From positions 1-56,189 of the forward strand of contig CAIYTC010000177.1 of assembly GCA_903929005.1 (NCBI GenBank): a stretch of 56,189 nucleotides of DNA, in the 5' to 3' direction. Position 1 is the first letter of the stretch. Every line of letters begins with the position of its first letter. Shown here piece after piece: positions 8,320 through 17,844 of the stretch. The stretch is from an uncultured Dehalococcoidia bacterium (GTDB lineage: Bacteria; Chloroflexota; Dehalococcoidia; GIF9; UBA5629). The position numbers and the translations under genes were made by a program. The notes beneath the pieces are model-generated. The model had not been told where the DNA came from. It saw nothing but the letters and a program-made list of their open reading frames with translations, and made no database searches.

Positions 8320-11217
8320 ATGAAAAATGACCTTTTAAGACGAGGCCTGATTTCAATATTTGGTGAATCTGTAGCCTTTCACAAAACCGAGTTGATGCTG
8401 TATTCCGGCGATGTAGGTTTCCTGCCATCTATCGCGAAGAACCAGGTAAACACCATGCCGGACGCTGTTGTAAAGCCCGCTGGCAAAGACGACCTGAAAG
8501 AATTAATGGCTTTGGCCTCCAGGTACAGGACGCCGCTGATACCCCGCGGGGGCGCCACAAGCGGCTATGGGGGCGCCGTCCCCGTGCACGGCGGTATCGT
8601 CATTGACTTCAGCCGCATGAACAGGATTACTGACATTAACGCGCAGGATATGACGGTCACGGTTGAACCGGGCGTGCGCTGGAACACCCTTGAGCAGGAG
8701 CTGAGGAAAAACAACCTCGCCCTGAGGCTCTACCCGGGCAGCGCCATCAGCGCCACAGTGGGCGGATGGATTGCCAACGGCGGCGGCGTGGGCATCGGCA
8801 GCTATGAATACGGCTACCTGCAGGAAAACCTGGTTGAGCTGGAAATTGTTACACCCGCCGGCGCCAGGAAGGTGGCCAGTGATGAAATTGACGTGGTCAG
8901 CGGGTTTGCCGGGACTACCGGTTTCATAATCAGCGCCACCATCCGTGTGAGAGAGGGCGACAGGGACGTCCCCCTCATGGGCGCTTTCAAAAACCTGGAT
9001 GACCTAACAGGTTTGTTCCGCGAACTGGAATCGGAAAAGTTAGCACTCTGGGAGGTAGGTTTCAGGGACCCTCAACACACAAGGTTGAACCATAAGGCCG
9101 TGGAACAGCAGGCCCGGCAATTCGGCGCTGATAAAGAAATCCACAGAAATAGTCTCCCCGCTGACAGTTACCTGGCCCTTTTCGTTTACCCTGCTAAACG
9201 GGAAGGCGAGATCAGGGATAAACTACTCGCTATGATAAGTTCCCGCGGCGGCGAACTGCTGGATGAGAAGCTGGCTATGGCAGAGTGGGACGACCGCTTC
9301 TACCCGCTGCGCCTCAAGGCGCTCGGCCCCTCCGTTATTCCTTCGGAGGTCGATATACCCGCCGCGAAATTGCCCGCATTTATTGACGCGATCAAGGATG
9401 GACTCAAAGATTTTGCCTATAACGGCACCCTGGTAAACCATGGCGGCCGCACCACCGTCCTGACCTATATGCTGGGAGACGAGAGAAGGTTTGGTTTCAT
9501 GTTCGGATACGCTGGCAGCTTCGGCCCGCTGAACGTGGCAGCCAAACTGGGAGGCAGACCGTATGCCATAGGCATGTACCTGTCCGACCGGGCCGCGGGT
9601 TACTTTGGCAAAGATACGCTTAAAAGGATATATGAATATAAAAAGCAGGTTGACCCCCTTTTCATCATGAACCCCGGCAAGGTCTTCCCGCGTTCCCTGG
9701 ATAAGACCGCCCCCTTCCGGTTGGGATGGATGCTGAGGATGGCGGGCAGGATGGGCGGATTAGTTAAAATAGCGGCCGGGCTGTTTGATGGCAAAACCCC
9801 GGTAACATTTGCACGCGGCAGGACCGCGGTTGGCAAATTGCCTTTTGGCCGGGACGCTGTCTGGGACGCCTATGCCTGCGTGCGCTGCGGCTATTGCAGC
9901 TCCATTTGCACCGAATACAAGACTCTTGGCTGGGAGAGCGCGTCGCCCAGGGGTAAGTTCCATTTCCTCAGGGACTACGTGGAGGGGAAGGTTAAATTCG
10001 ACGAGCGCATGGGCGAGCTTTTTTACGCCTGCACCACCTGCGGGCACTGCAACGAGGTCTGCCAGATAAATTCACATATCGAGGAGCATTGGACCCTGAC
10101 CGGCAGGCCGGCAGCCTGGCTGGACGGCTATAATCCGCCTAAGGTATCACAGGTGGCCGCGTCCCACGCACTGCTGCGGCATAATCCCAGCGGCATGTCA
10201 CAGGAAAAAAGGACGGGTTGGAAGGCCCCGGGATTGAAGTACAGTGAGGAGGGAAAGATCGGCTACTGGGTAGGCTGCAACGCATCCTACAACCAGGAAA
10301 CGAGAAACCTGCCGGTCAATAGCGTCCGCATACTCAATAAAGCCGGGATTGAACCGGTTTACCTGGGCAGCCTGGAATGGTGCTGCGGCGGCGGGATATA
10401 CTCTGCCGGCTGCATAAACGAGATCGAGGAAACTTTCAGGCACAATATGGAGGAATTACGCAAAAGGGGTGTAAAAACACTGATCACTTCCTGTGGAAGC
10501 TGTTATTACTATTTAGGCCACCTGTATCCTATCCTATCGCGGGAATACGGGGTTGAATACGGTATAAAAGTAAGGCACATCACCGATTATATTGACGAGC
10601 TTATCCGGGAGGGCAAGATTAAGTGCAAATTCCCGCTCAAATTCAGCGTTACCTATCATGACCCCTGCCATGTCGCCTGCGCGGGTGGGATTGTCGATGC
10701 CCCCAGGAGGATACTGGCTGCCATACCGGAATTGAAGGTTGTGGAAATGGCGCATAATGGCTCCGATACGGCCTGCTGCGGCCGGCATGCCAGCCGCTAT
10801 CCGAATTATGGAGGTGCCATCAGCTCAAAGAGGCTGGACGAGGCTTTCGGGACAGCTGTGCCGGCCCTCATCACCGGTTGCCCGACCTGCGAAACAAATT
10901 TCCGTAATAAGCTACAATCCTACGATAAAAGTATGGAGATATTCGATATAACCGACCTCGTAGCGGAGAGCATGGGACTGCCAACTTTAGTGGTAGCCAA
11001 GATCAACAGGATCACCAAAGGCACTGCCAAAAGCAGGGAAAAACAAGAGGAAGCGAAAACATTCTTGTCGGAAGAGGAGCTGGCCAAAGAGCAAAACATG
11101 TTTTGTCCGCATAGCGATACCTATGGCTCACTCAACGCCAGGACAACCAGCATAAAAAGATTAAGTGAGGAACTGGGCGAAAGCTCAGATAATACATCCG
11201 TACCAAAATCTTGTTAA
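8320..11217 (+). CDS. FAD-linked oxidase/4Fe-4S/CCG-domain fusion (D-lactate/glycolate dehydrogenase-like)
   Basis: 965 residues from the ATG at 8320; a TTG at 8308 is an alternative and neither has a clear ribosome site. The N-terminal half is a GlcD-type FAD_binding_4 domain (about 40-200: PLIPRGGATSGYGGAVP, PGSAISATVGGWIANGGGVGIGSYEYG) and FAD-oxidase C-terminal domain (to about 455). A ferredoxin-type module follows near 520-590 with CVRCGYCSSIC and CTTCGHCNEVC. Two CCG domains close the protein (LEWCCGGG, SCGSC, YHDPCHVA, CCGRH, GCPTC). The architecture joins GlcD and GlcF functions: a 2-hydroxyacid is probably oxidised and electrons leave through Fe-S clusters, perhaps to quinone or a heterodisulfide-like partner. 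TATAAT at 8209-8214 with TTGCGG 16 bases upstream is a possible promoter. It heads a run of redox genes. Confidence 0.88.
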   Translation: MKNDLLRRGLISIFGESVAFHKTELMLYSGDVGFLPSIAKNQVNTMPDAVVKPAGKDDLKELMALASRYRTPLIPRGGATSGYGGAVPVHGGIVIDFSRMNRITDINAQDMTVTVEPGVRWNTLEQELRKNNLALRLYPGSAISATVGGWIANGGGVGIGSYEYGYLQENLVELEIVTPAGARKVASDEIDVVSGFAGTTGFIISATIRVREGDRDVPLMGAFKNLDDLTGLFRELESEKLALWEVGFRDPQHTRLNHKAVEQQARQFGADKEIHRNSLPADSYLALFVYPAKREGEIRDKLLAMISSRGGELLDEKLAMAEWDDRFYPLRLKALGPSVIPSEVDIPAAKLPAFIDAIKDGLKDFAYNGTLVNHGGRTTVLTYMLGDERRFGFMFGYAGSFGPLNVAAKLGGRPYAIGMYLSDRAAGYFGKDTLKRIYEYKKQVDPLFIMNPGKVFPRSLDKTAPFRLGWMLRMAGRMGGLVKIAAGLFDGKTPVTFARGRTAVGKLPFGRDAVWDAYACVRCGYCSSICTEYKTLGWESASPRGKFHFLRDYVEGKVKFDERMGELFYACTTCGHCNEVCQINSHIEEHWTLTGRPAAWLDGYNPPKVSQVAASHALLRHNPSGMSQEKRTGWKAPGLKYSEEGKIGYWVGCNASYNQETRNLPVNSVRILNKAGIEPVYLGSLEWCCGGGIYSAGCINEIEETFRHNMEELRKRGVKTLITSCGSCYYYLGHLYPILSREYGVEYGIKVRHITDYIDELIREGKIKCKFPLKFSVTYHDPCHVACAGGIVDAPRRILAAIPELKVVEMAHNGSDTACCGRHASRYPNYGGAISSKRLDEAFGTAVPALITGCPTCETNFRNKLQSYDKSMEIFDITDLVAESMGLPTLVVAKINRITKGTAKSREKQEEAKTFLSEEELAKEQNMFCPHSDTYGSLNARTTSIKRLSEELGESSDNTSVPKSC

Positions 11218-11238
11218 CACCCACTTAGGAGGAGAATA

Positions 11239-11778
11239 ATGGCAGAACTTAGCCAGGATGAGAAGAATGAACTCTTGGACAGGGTGCAGCAGAAGGCGAC
11301 TTCCTACCAGTTCGAGTTCCGGGGATGCGGCCAGACGGCCTTTTATGCCCTGCAGGAAGTATTCAACCTGTCGGATAATACAGACGCTTTCAAAGCGGCA
11401 AATTTCCTTGGATACGGCATCGTGCGCGAAATGGATATCTGCGGCGCCTTCATGGGCGCCATCATGGCAATCGGACTGGCCGCAGGCAGGGAAACCTTTG
11501 ACGAACCCCTCTACCCTGATGCAAAGGACATCGACCCCGCTTCAGGCCTGTCAAAATCCGCTGTCAAAATCAGGGAATTCTACCAGAGGTTTGTTGATAA
11601 ATATGGCGGGACCACGTGCCGGGCCGTGCAGGAAAATTCATTTGATAAAGTCTATGAATTAGCGGATACCAGGCAAAGTGCGGTATTTGCTGAAATGCAC
11701 GGCGAGGATTGCGCCGAGATCGCCGGACAGGTTGCCCGCTGGGCCGCGGAAGTTATTCTGGAAATCCCACGCCGCTGA
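11239..11778 (+). CDS. C_GCAxxG_C_C family redox protein
   Basis: 179 residues. It shows the Cys and Gly pattern that names this family: GCGQTAFYALQEVF, then ICGAFMGAIMAIGLAAGRE, then TTCRAVQ and EDCAEIAGQVARWA. The Ala of the GCA motif is replaced (CGAFMG). The family is common in anaerobes, is thought to bind metal or take part in electron transfer, and often lies beside oxidoreductases. AGGAGGAG is placed eight bases before the ATG, 21 bases after the stop of the FAD/CCG fusion, so the two are almost certainly co-transcribed. The biochemical role is not established. Confidence 0.8.
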   Translation: MAELSQDEKNELLDRVQQKATSYQFEFRGCGQTAFYALQEVFNLSDNTDAFKAANFLGYGIVREMDICGAFMGAIMAIGLAAGRETFDEPLYPDAKDIDPASGLSKSAVKIREFYQRFVDKYGGTTCRAVQENSFDKVYELADTRQSAVFAEMHGEDCAEIAGQVARWAAEVILEIPRR

Positions 11779-11876
11779 TTGGCCGCTACGCCGTTTCACG
11801 AAAAACCAATAATGGCAGTGATGGGGTATTATTTTACGGGTTGATAAATATTACCGCATCCAGGGGAAGACAAAAT

Positions 11877-13565
11877 ATGGATAATCTTAAAAAGGTAGTC
11901 ATCATCGGCGGCGGCGCCTGCGGTCCCAAGACAGCCGCCAGGTTGCGCAGGCTTGACGCCCATGCCGGCATAACCATGCTACAGGATGAAGCTCTGATTT
12001 CATACGCAGGCTGCGGACTGCCCTACTTTATAGGCGGATCGGTGAAACCTCGGAATATGCTGATACACAGGGATGTGGCCAGCTTCAAGAAGATCAGCAA
12101 CGTGGACGTCCTCATTAACACCCGCGTGGACAGCATAGACCGCGCCACCCATAAAATCAATGTAACCGACACAGCGGCTGCCAGGAGCTACACATTGGAT
12201 TATGACAAGCTGGTAATAGCCACCGGGGCCAACCCCGTTATTCCCCCTCTCAAGGGAATTGATTTAAAGGGCATTCATGTGGTTAAGAGGGTGCCGGATG
12301 CCGACCAGATTATAGCTTTGCTCGATAAATCGGTTTCCAAAAAAGCTGTGATCGTGGGAGCCGGGCTCATCGGGGTTGAGATGGCCGAGGCGCTGGTTGC
12401 CCGCGGATTCATTGTTACCATAGTGGAAGCCCTGGAACGTGTCCTGGCTGCCCTGCTGGATGATGAGATATCTGACCTGGTAGCCAAGCATATGCAAGAC
12501 AAGGGCATAGTTCTCAAACTGGGGCAGAAGATTACGGCATTTGAGGGTTCAGACGGCAACGTCAGCCACGCCGTTACGGACAGCGAGAGAATTGAAGCCG
12601 GCCTGGTGATACTCGCCATAGGCGTACGTCCCAATTCAAAGCTGGCTAAAGATGCCGGCCTGGAAATTGGACAGTGGGGAGATATTGTCATCAATGAATA
12701 TATGCAGACCAGCGACCCGGATATCTACGCAGGAGGAGACTGTGTAGCAAATGTTAATCTCGTGACCGGGCAGAAGGCCTTCGTCCCTATGGGTTCCACG
12801 GCCAACAAGCACGGGCATGTCATAGCCTCGCATATAACAGGCGGCAAAGAGAAATTCCACGGTATCGTCAGCACCGCCTGTGTCAAGGTACTTGACTTCA
12901 ATATCGGGCGTACCGGCATCGGTGAAAAACAAGCGCTGGAGGCCGGCTTTAAAGTGGTGTCGGCACTTTTACCCGCTCCTGACAAACCTGAATATTACCC
13001 TGGTAACAAGGAAATCGTCATCAAGCTGATTGTGGACGCGCAAACCGGGCGCATACTGGGCGGCCAGGGCGTCGGGCCGGGCGAGGTGGTTAAGAGGATC
13101 GATGTGCTGGCCACCGCCATAACCATGGGCATGACGGTGGACATGCTGGCCGACCTCGACCTGGCTTATGCCCCGCCGTTTAACACCGCACTCGACGCAT
13201 TGCACCACGCCGCCAACCTGGTGCGCAATAAAATGGAGGGAAGGACCGCAAGCATCAGGCCTGCCGGGTTAAAAAAAAAGCTTGATGCGAAAGAGGATTT
13301 TGTCCTGCTCGACGTCAGGGGACACGGGGAGCACGAAGCCACCAGCATTGCCGCACCCCAGGTGAAGCTGATACCTCAACCGGTACTGACCAAGAACTTG
13401 GAAACACTGCCACGTGATAAAGAGATCATCGTTATGTGCCGCCGGGGCGGCCGCGCCTACCAATCAGCCTGCATCCTCAAAGGACAAGGCTTCAAGGACG
13501 TCAAGTTCGTGGAAGGCAGCCTGACCTGCTGGTGCGGCGAAATCCGCGGCAAGCCGATCCTGTGA
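11877..13565 (+). CDS. CoA-disulfide reductase-like flavoprotein with C-terminal rhodanese domain
   Basis: 562 residues. The open frame extends upstream to 11709, but the Rossmann start MDNLKKVVIIGGGACGPKTA and a GGGGA site place the start at 11877. An FAD/NAD(P) pyridine-nucleotide-disulfide reductase core (to about 455) has YAGCGLPYF with the single redox Cys46, as in CoA-disulfide reductase and NADH oxidase/persulfide reductase, GAGLIGVEMAEAL for NAD(P), and YAGGDC for FAD. The rhodanese domain (about 465-562) has MCRRGGRAYQSA with Cys521. Such fusions reduce CoA disulfide, CoA persulfide or polysulfide. It follows the C_GCAxxG_C_C gene by about 100 bases, suggesting one thiol/sulfur redox unit. 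Confidence 0.85.
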   Translation: MDNLKKVVIIGGGACGPKTAARLRRLDAHAGITMLQDEALISYAGCGLPYFIGGSVKPRNMLIHRDVASFKKISNVDVLINTRVDSIDRATHKINVTDTAAARSYTLDYDKLVIATGANPVIPPLKGIDLKGIHVVKRVPDADQIIALLDKSVSKKAVIVGAGLIGVEMAEALVARGFIVTIVEALERVLAALLDDEISDLVAKHMQDKGIVLKLGQKITAFEGSDGNVSHAVTDSERIEAGLVILAIGVRPNSKLAKDAGLEIGQWGDIVINEYMQTSDPDIYAGGDCVANVNLVTGQKAFVPMGSTANKHGHVIASHITGGKEKFHGIVSTACVKVLDFNIGRTGIGEKQALEAGFKVVSALLPAPDKPEYYPGNKEIVIKLIVDAQTGRILGGQGVGPGEVVKRIDVLATAITMGMTVDMLADLDLAYAPPFNTALDALHHAANLVRNKMEGRTASIRPAGLKKKLDAKEDFVLLDVRGHGEHEATSIAAPQVKLIPQPVLTKNLETLPRDKEIIVMCRRGGRAYQSACILKGQGFKDVKFVEGSLTCWCGEIRGKPIL

Positions 13566-13593
13566 ATTGGTACCCGCATAACGAATACAAAAA

Positions 13594-13670
13594 CGTCTTT
13601 GCGAGCGAAGCGAAGCAATCTGATCGTCGCAGTCAGATTGCCGCGGCCTCTGCGGCGGCCTCGTAATGAC
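13594..13670. repeat. REP/MITE-like palindromic repeat, copy A
   Basis: Begins cgtctttgcgagcgaagcg and runs to gcggcggcctcgtaatgac, with agattgccgcggcc in the middle. The ends form an imperfect inverted repeat (gtctttgcgag / ctcgtaatgac). It lies just after the CoA-disulfide-reductase stop. Short shadow frames here are translations of the repeat. Confidence 0.75.
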
Positions 13671-13746
13671 AGTGTGCGCAAGCAGAGAAATATTACCCCG
13701 ATAATGTATAATACCTGCCAATTAGTGTAAGAGGAAATCTTCTTAT

Positions 13747-16008
13747 ATGGCAGCGGATGTCTCTCATTTAAGGCGTATAGCAGCGCGTAGCGGGTTGACC
13801 CTCTGCGAGGCTATCCTTCGCTCCTTTGCCCATCTGTCTATCAAAAAAGGGGCGCCCTGGCGTACCCTGCTGGCCGTTTCGGCCAACTCGCAGGCGGTGG
13901 TGGAGGCTGCCCTGCTGGCAGCCAAAGAAGCCGACTGCCCGATATTTTTTGCCGCTACACTCAACCAGGTTGACCCGGACGGCGGCTACACAGGCTGGAC
14001 ACACGCACGCTTCGCCACGGTAGTGCGGCAAACAGCTAAGAAAACCGGTTTCAAAGGCCCTGTGCTGCTGGGGGTCGACCATGCCGGGCCATGGCTGAGG
14101 GACAGGCACACCACTGAAAAGTGGCCTTACCGCCGTACACTGGCCGCTGTTAAGAAGTCGCTGGAATCAGCAATTGAAGCGGGTTTTGACCTGCTGCATA
14201 TCGACCCCACAGTTGACCGCAAACTGCCGCCCGGCCGGGCGCTCGATATAAACACCATCGTGGAAAGGACAATCCTGCTGATAAAAACCTGCGAGGATTT
14301 CCGCAGAAAAAGGGGGCTTCCTGCTATCGCCTACGAGGTCGGGACCGAGGAGGTGCATGGCGGACTGGCTGACGAGAAGGTGTTCTCAGTCTTCCTGGCC
14401 GGACTGCGCAAGCAGATGTCTGAAGAAGGATTGGGCGGCGCCTGGCCGTGCTTTATCGTCGGCAAGGTGGGCACCGACCTGGATACCACCATGTTCAGCC
14501 CGCAGGTGGCAGAGGAGCTTTACGGCACCGCCAACCGCTACGGCATGGTGCTCAAGGGACACTATACCGATAACGTGGAGAACCCCGCCGCCTATCCGTC
14601 CAGCAAAATGGGCGGCGCTAACGTAGGCCCCGAGTTTACCGAGGTTGAATGCGATGCCCTCTTCGAGCTGGAATCAATGGAAACTGCCCTGTTGAAGGAA
14701 GCGGCCAATAGCCATGCTCATTTCAAGCAAGCCCTCAGGGACGCGGTAATTCGCTCCGGGCGCTGGGAAAAGTGGCTGCACCCCGCTGAGATGGGGAAAT
14801 CCTTCAGTGAACTCTCAGATGAGAGGCAAAGCTGGCTGCTCAAGACCGGCGCGCGTTACATCTGGACGGACAGGGCGGTGCTGGCAGCACGTAGTCAGCT
14901 TTATGCGAATGTGAAAAAGGACGGCTTCGACCCCCACGGGTTCGTGGTCAACCGTATCTCACAACAGATACTGAAATACTGCCGCGCCTTCAACTTGTAC
15001 GGCACAATCCCCATCCTGGAGGCCGAGTTCGCAAGGAGAAGCAGGCTGCCGTTCTGGGGCGAGGGCCAGGTGCTGGCCGCAGGGGAGATGATAGTGGAGA
15101 TGATGCGCCCATCAGTTGGCCAACCCCTCGACGTCACCGGAGAATTCAAAGGTCCTTACGCCAGCGGCGCGCCCGCCAACTTTGCCAGCGCGTCGGCCAG
15201 GATAGGCAAACGCACGGGCTTCGTGGGCTCAACCGGCCGGGACGGCTTCGGACAACTGCTGCGGGACAGGTTTAAACAGGACGGCATAAACAGCACTTCA
15301 ATTGTTTCCGTCAAAAGAAAAACAACCGGCTGTGCCTTCGTTGCTTACGATAAGGACGGGGGCCGCAAGTTCATCTTCCACATTGCCGGCACGGCCTCCG
15401 ACCGGCTGCCGCCGCCTGCCCAGGCCGTCCGCTACGCCGAATCGTTCCGTCACCTGCACCTGATGGGCTGCTCGCTGTCCATCAGCCGCTCCATGCGGGA
15501 GACCTGCATCGCCATGGCTGAAGCTGTAAAGAAGGCCGGCGGCAGCGTCAGCCTCGATCCCAACCTCAGGCCGGAGCTGCTTTCGGCCGAGGAATGCCGC
15601 AACATCCTGCTGCCGGTGGTCAGTCTATCAGATATCGTGTTGCCCAGCGGCGGGGAGGCCAGCCTGCTGGTGCACGAAACCGATGGCAATAAGGCCTGCC
15701 TCCAGCTATTAGAAATGGGTGTGAAAGTGGTGGTGCTCAAGCTGGGCGGCCGCGGCTGCCGCGTCTTTTCCGCGCAAGGCACTATCGATGTGCCCGGCTT
15801 CAAAGTTAAGGCTGTTGACCCCACCGGCGCGGGGGACTGTTTCGACGCCGGCTTTATCAGCGGCTACCTGGATAACCTGCCATTATACGAGGCCGCCCGC
15901 CTGGCCAACGCCATGGGCGCGCTGGCCGCCTCACGCATGGGCCCGATGGAAGGCACGTTCAGCCTGAAAGAGGTTATGGCCTTTATGAAAGAGCAGTACC
16001 GGGCATAA
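13747..16008 (+). CDS. GatZ/KbaZ-like aldolase subunit fused to a PfkB sugar kinase
   Basis: 753 residues. The N-terminal half (about 1-425) resembles GatZ/KbaZ, the non-catalytic partner of class II tagatose-1,6-bisphosphate aldolase: VSANSQAVVEAAL, GVDHAGPW, AYEVGTEEVHGG, VGKVGTDLDTTMF, LKGHYTDNVENP. The C-terminal half (about 436-750) is a complete ribokinase/PfkB kinase: an opening GE-M-VEMMRP, a GAPANFASASARIGKRTGFVG stretch, and the anion-hole motif DPTGAGDCFDAGF with the catalytic Asp. The fusion predicts coupled phosphorylation of a ketohexose phosphate and its aldol cleavage. No GatY-like catalytic aldolase is in the window. A weak AGAGG precedes the ATG; TATAAT at 13707-13712 may be its -10 box. 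Confidence 0.85.
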   Translation: MAADVSHLRRIAARSGLTLCEAILRSFAHLSIKKGAPWRTLLAVSANSQAVVEAALLAAKEADCPIFFAATLNQVDPDGGYTGWTHARFATVVRQTAKKTGFKGPVLLGVDHAGPWLRDRHTTEKWPYRRTLAAVKKSLESAIEAGFDLLHIDPTVDRKLPPGRALDINTIVERTILLIKTCEDFRRKRGLPAIAYEVGTEEVHGGLADEKVFSVFLAGLRKQMSEEGLGGAWPCFIVGKVGTDLDTTMFSPQVAEELYGTANRYGMVLKGHYTDNVENPAAYPSSKMGGANVGPEFTEVECDALFELESMETALLKEAANSHAHFKQALRDAVIRSGRWEKWLHPAEMGKSFSELSDERQSWLLKTGARYIWTDRAVLAARSQLYANVKKDGFDPHGFVVNRISQQILKYCRAFNLYGTIPILEAEFARRSRLPFWGEGQVLAAGEMIVEMMRPSVGQPLDVTGEFKGPYASGAPANFASASARIGKRTGFVGSTGRDGFGQLLRDRFKQDGINSTSIVSVKRKTTGCAFVAYDKDGGRKFIFHIAGTASDRLPPPAQAVRYAESFRHLHLMGCSLSISRSMRETCIAMAEAVKKAGGSVSLDPNLRPELLSAEECRNILLPVVSLSDIVLPSGGEASLLVHETDGNKACLQLLEMGVKVVVLKLGGRGCRVFSAQGTIDVPGFKVKAVDPTGAGDCFDAGFISGYLDNLPLYEAARLANAMGALAASRMGPMEGTFSLKEVMAFMKEQYRA

Positions 16009-16078
16009 CCAGCTTCAAACAAACGCCGTGCATATTTAAAACTGAGGGAAAGGTCTTTAAAACAATGTGAGGAGCGAA

Positions 16079-17119
16079 ATGGGTAAAGAGCTTGTTTCAA
16101 ATAATAACGAAATAATAATGTACACTACTCCTTCTGGTGATGTCCGGATAGAAGTGATTTTCCAGGACGAGTCATTCTGGTTGAGCCAGAAAAAGATGGC
16201 AGACCTGTTTGGGGTCGAGGTTAATACTGTGAACTACCACCTTAAGGAGATTTTCGCTTCAGGGGAACTTAAGGAAATGCCAACTATTCGAAAATTTCGA
16301 ATAATTCAACCTGAAGGAGGACGTCAAGTCAGCAGGGAGGTGGATTTTTACCATCTCGATGCCATTATAGCAGTAGGTTATCGAGTTAACAGCCATCAGG
16401 CCACCCAGTTCCGCATCTGGGCTACGGCTACTCTGCGCGAGTTTATCACCAAAGGCTTTGTGCTGGATGACGAAAGGCTAAAGCTCAATAAGCGCTTTGG
16501 AAAGGATTACTTCGATGAACTGTTGGAACGAATACGTGAGATACGCGCCAGCGAGCGGCGCTTTTACCTCAAGATCACCGACATCTATGAGCAATGCAGC
16601 ATCGACTACAATCGTGACCGTGAAATAACACACGCATTTTTCAAAACGATACAAAACAAGCTTCACTGGGCGGTTACTGGCAAGACAGCAGCGGAAATCA
16701 TAGCTGAGCGGGCACACTCTGATAAGCCGCATATGGGATTACAGACATGGAAGAGTGCTCCTCGCGGAAAAATCCTCAAGTCAGATATTACCATAGCCAA
16801 GAACTACCTGATAGAAAAGGAGATCAAAACCTTAGAGCGAATAGTATCGATGTACCTTGATTACGCGGAATTGCAGGCTACCCGTCAGATACCCATGAAG
16901 ATGGAGGACTGGATACAGAAGCTGGATGCCTTCCTGAAATTCAATGAATATGAAATACTGGAGGATGCCGGCAAAGTTTCACACGAAGTAGCGGTTAAGT
17001 TAGCCGGGACTGAGTATGACAAATTCCGCGTGATCCAGGACCGCGAATATATTAGCGACTTTGAGAAAGAGGTAAAAAAGATCACTTCACGGCAGCGGCG
17101 GGGCAAGAATAAGGCATGA
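16079..17119 (+). CDS. RhuM-family protein
   Basis: 346 residues from the ATG at 16079, chosen because AGGAG ends four bases before it; a GTG at 16067 is in frame. It matches the RhuM/virulence-RhuM family: FWLSQKKMADLFGVEVNTVNYHLKEIF (helix-turn-helix-like), VDFYHLDAIIAVGYRVNSHQATQFRIWAT, and FYLKITDIYEQCSIDYN. The function is unknown despite the name. Members are often found in mobile or defence-rich regions and sometimes next to Fic/DOC genes; no such partner is seen here. It ends in a basic tail (RQRRGKNKA). It stands alone and converges with the pRiA4b-like gene, so both may be acquired genes (inference). Confidence 0.85.
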   Translation: MGKELVSNNNEIIMYTTPSGDVRIEVIFQDESFWLSQKKMADLFGVEVNTVNYHLKEIFASGELKEMPTIRKFRIIQPEGGRQVSREVDFYHLDAIIAVGYRVNSHQATQFRIWATATLREFITKGFVLDDERLKLNKRFGKDYFDELLERIREIRASERRFYLKITDIYEQCSIDYNRDREITHAFFKTIQNKLHWAVTGKTAAEIIAERAHSDKPHMGLQTWKSAPRGKILKSDITIAKNYLIEKEIKTLERIVSMYLDYAELQATRQIPMKMEDWIQKLDAFLKFNEYEILEDAGKVSHEVAVKLAGTEYDKFRVIQDREYISDFEKEVKKITSRQRRGKNKA

Positions 17120-17208
17120 AATTGCAATTCGACCCCAATTAGCAATTCCAGCTTGATTCAAGAGATGGCCAACTGTCCTGTTCAACCATATGTCGTCGAT
17201 TAATTACC

Positions 17209-17781
17209 TTAACCTAAAGCCATTTTGAACCGCTCTTTGCTATCCTCAAATTCCACTTCTTTCGGATCGAAATAAGCGGGGTCATAATCCTCGAAGTCAG
17301 ACTGAAACTCGCTTTTACCCTTGCAGATATCCGCGTAACCCCAGACACCGCCACAGTCCTCCGGCGGGCAGGCCATCTTGCCGGCCAAGCATAACGGATA
17401 CCTTACCCCTTCCTGTCGCGGTTCAATTTTCTCGAGCAAAACATCGTGCTTCCAGCCATCGCCGAAATCATACATATATTTGGCCCTGGGATGATCGATG
17501 GTAAACCAGGCAGATATCTTGTGCTTCCAGCCGGGCAGCATATCCACAGCGTACATTTCGTCTTTGGCTGGTACACCTATACTTTTATTCAAACCGCTGG
17601 CTGGATCGGTTAGCTTGAATTCATGCAGGTGGCAATCCAGCCACCCCATAGAATCCTGAATAGCGACATGCAGGTCCCAAAAGGTAAAATACTCAGACAC
17701 CTGTATGCGACGCCAGACAGGCGGACTGGTATTCATAAGCGTAATTTTAAACTGGTAAACCTGGCCGAACTTTTTTCTCAT
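17209..17781 (-). CDS. pRiA4b ORF-3-like family protein
   Basis: 190 residues from the ATG complementary to 17779-17781, chosen over an upstream in-frame ATG because GGAG lies seven bases before it. The family signature is clear: YQFKITLMNTSPPVWRRIQV, FWDLHVAIQDSMGWLDCHLHEF, YDFGDGWKHDVLLE, and ACPPEDCGGVWGY with a likely metal-binding Cys pair. The family is widespread on plasmids and in genomic islands; its function is unknown. It is convergent with the RhuM gene and about 30 bases from a hairpin after the first acyl-CoA ligase gene. Confidence 0.85.
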   Translation of the reverse strand: MRKKFGQVYQFKITLMNTSPPVWRRIQVSEYFTFWDLHVAIQDSMGWLDCHLHEFKLTDPASGLNKSIGVPAKDEMYAVDMLPGWKHKISAWFTIDHPRAKYMYDFGDGWKHDVLLEKIEPRQEGVRYPLCLAGKMACPPEDCGGVWGYADICKGKSEFQSDFEDYDPAYFDPKEVEFEDSKERFKMALG

Positions 17782-17810
17782 GGTTATCTCCAACCCAAAC
17801 CGTGGGATAA

Positions 17811-17834
17811 GAGGCGGGGCCAAAGACCCGCCTC
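17811..17834. repeat. Hairpin between ligase 1 and the pRiA4b-like gene
   Basis: gaggcggg / cccgcctc, eight base pairs with an eight-base loop. It lies 11 bases beyond the stop of the minus-strand ligase gene. It lacks a T-run on that strand, so it may stall or protect mRNA ends rather than act as a classical terminator. Confidence 0.5.
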
Positions 17835-17844
17835 TACTACTATA

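Noticed and set aside
11709-11876. N-terminal extension of the CoA-disulfide-reductase-like gene
   Set aside because: It overlaps the C_GCAxxG_C_C gene, has no ribosome site, and the Rossmann fold starts at 11877.
16067-17781. RhuM plus pRiA4b ORF-3-like genes as a defence island
   Set aside because: No nuclease, methylase, toxin-antitoxin pair or integrase accompanies them; both families have unknown function, so the claim would be unsupported.
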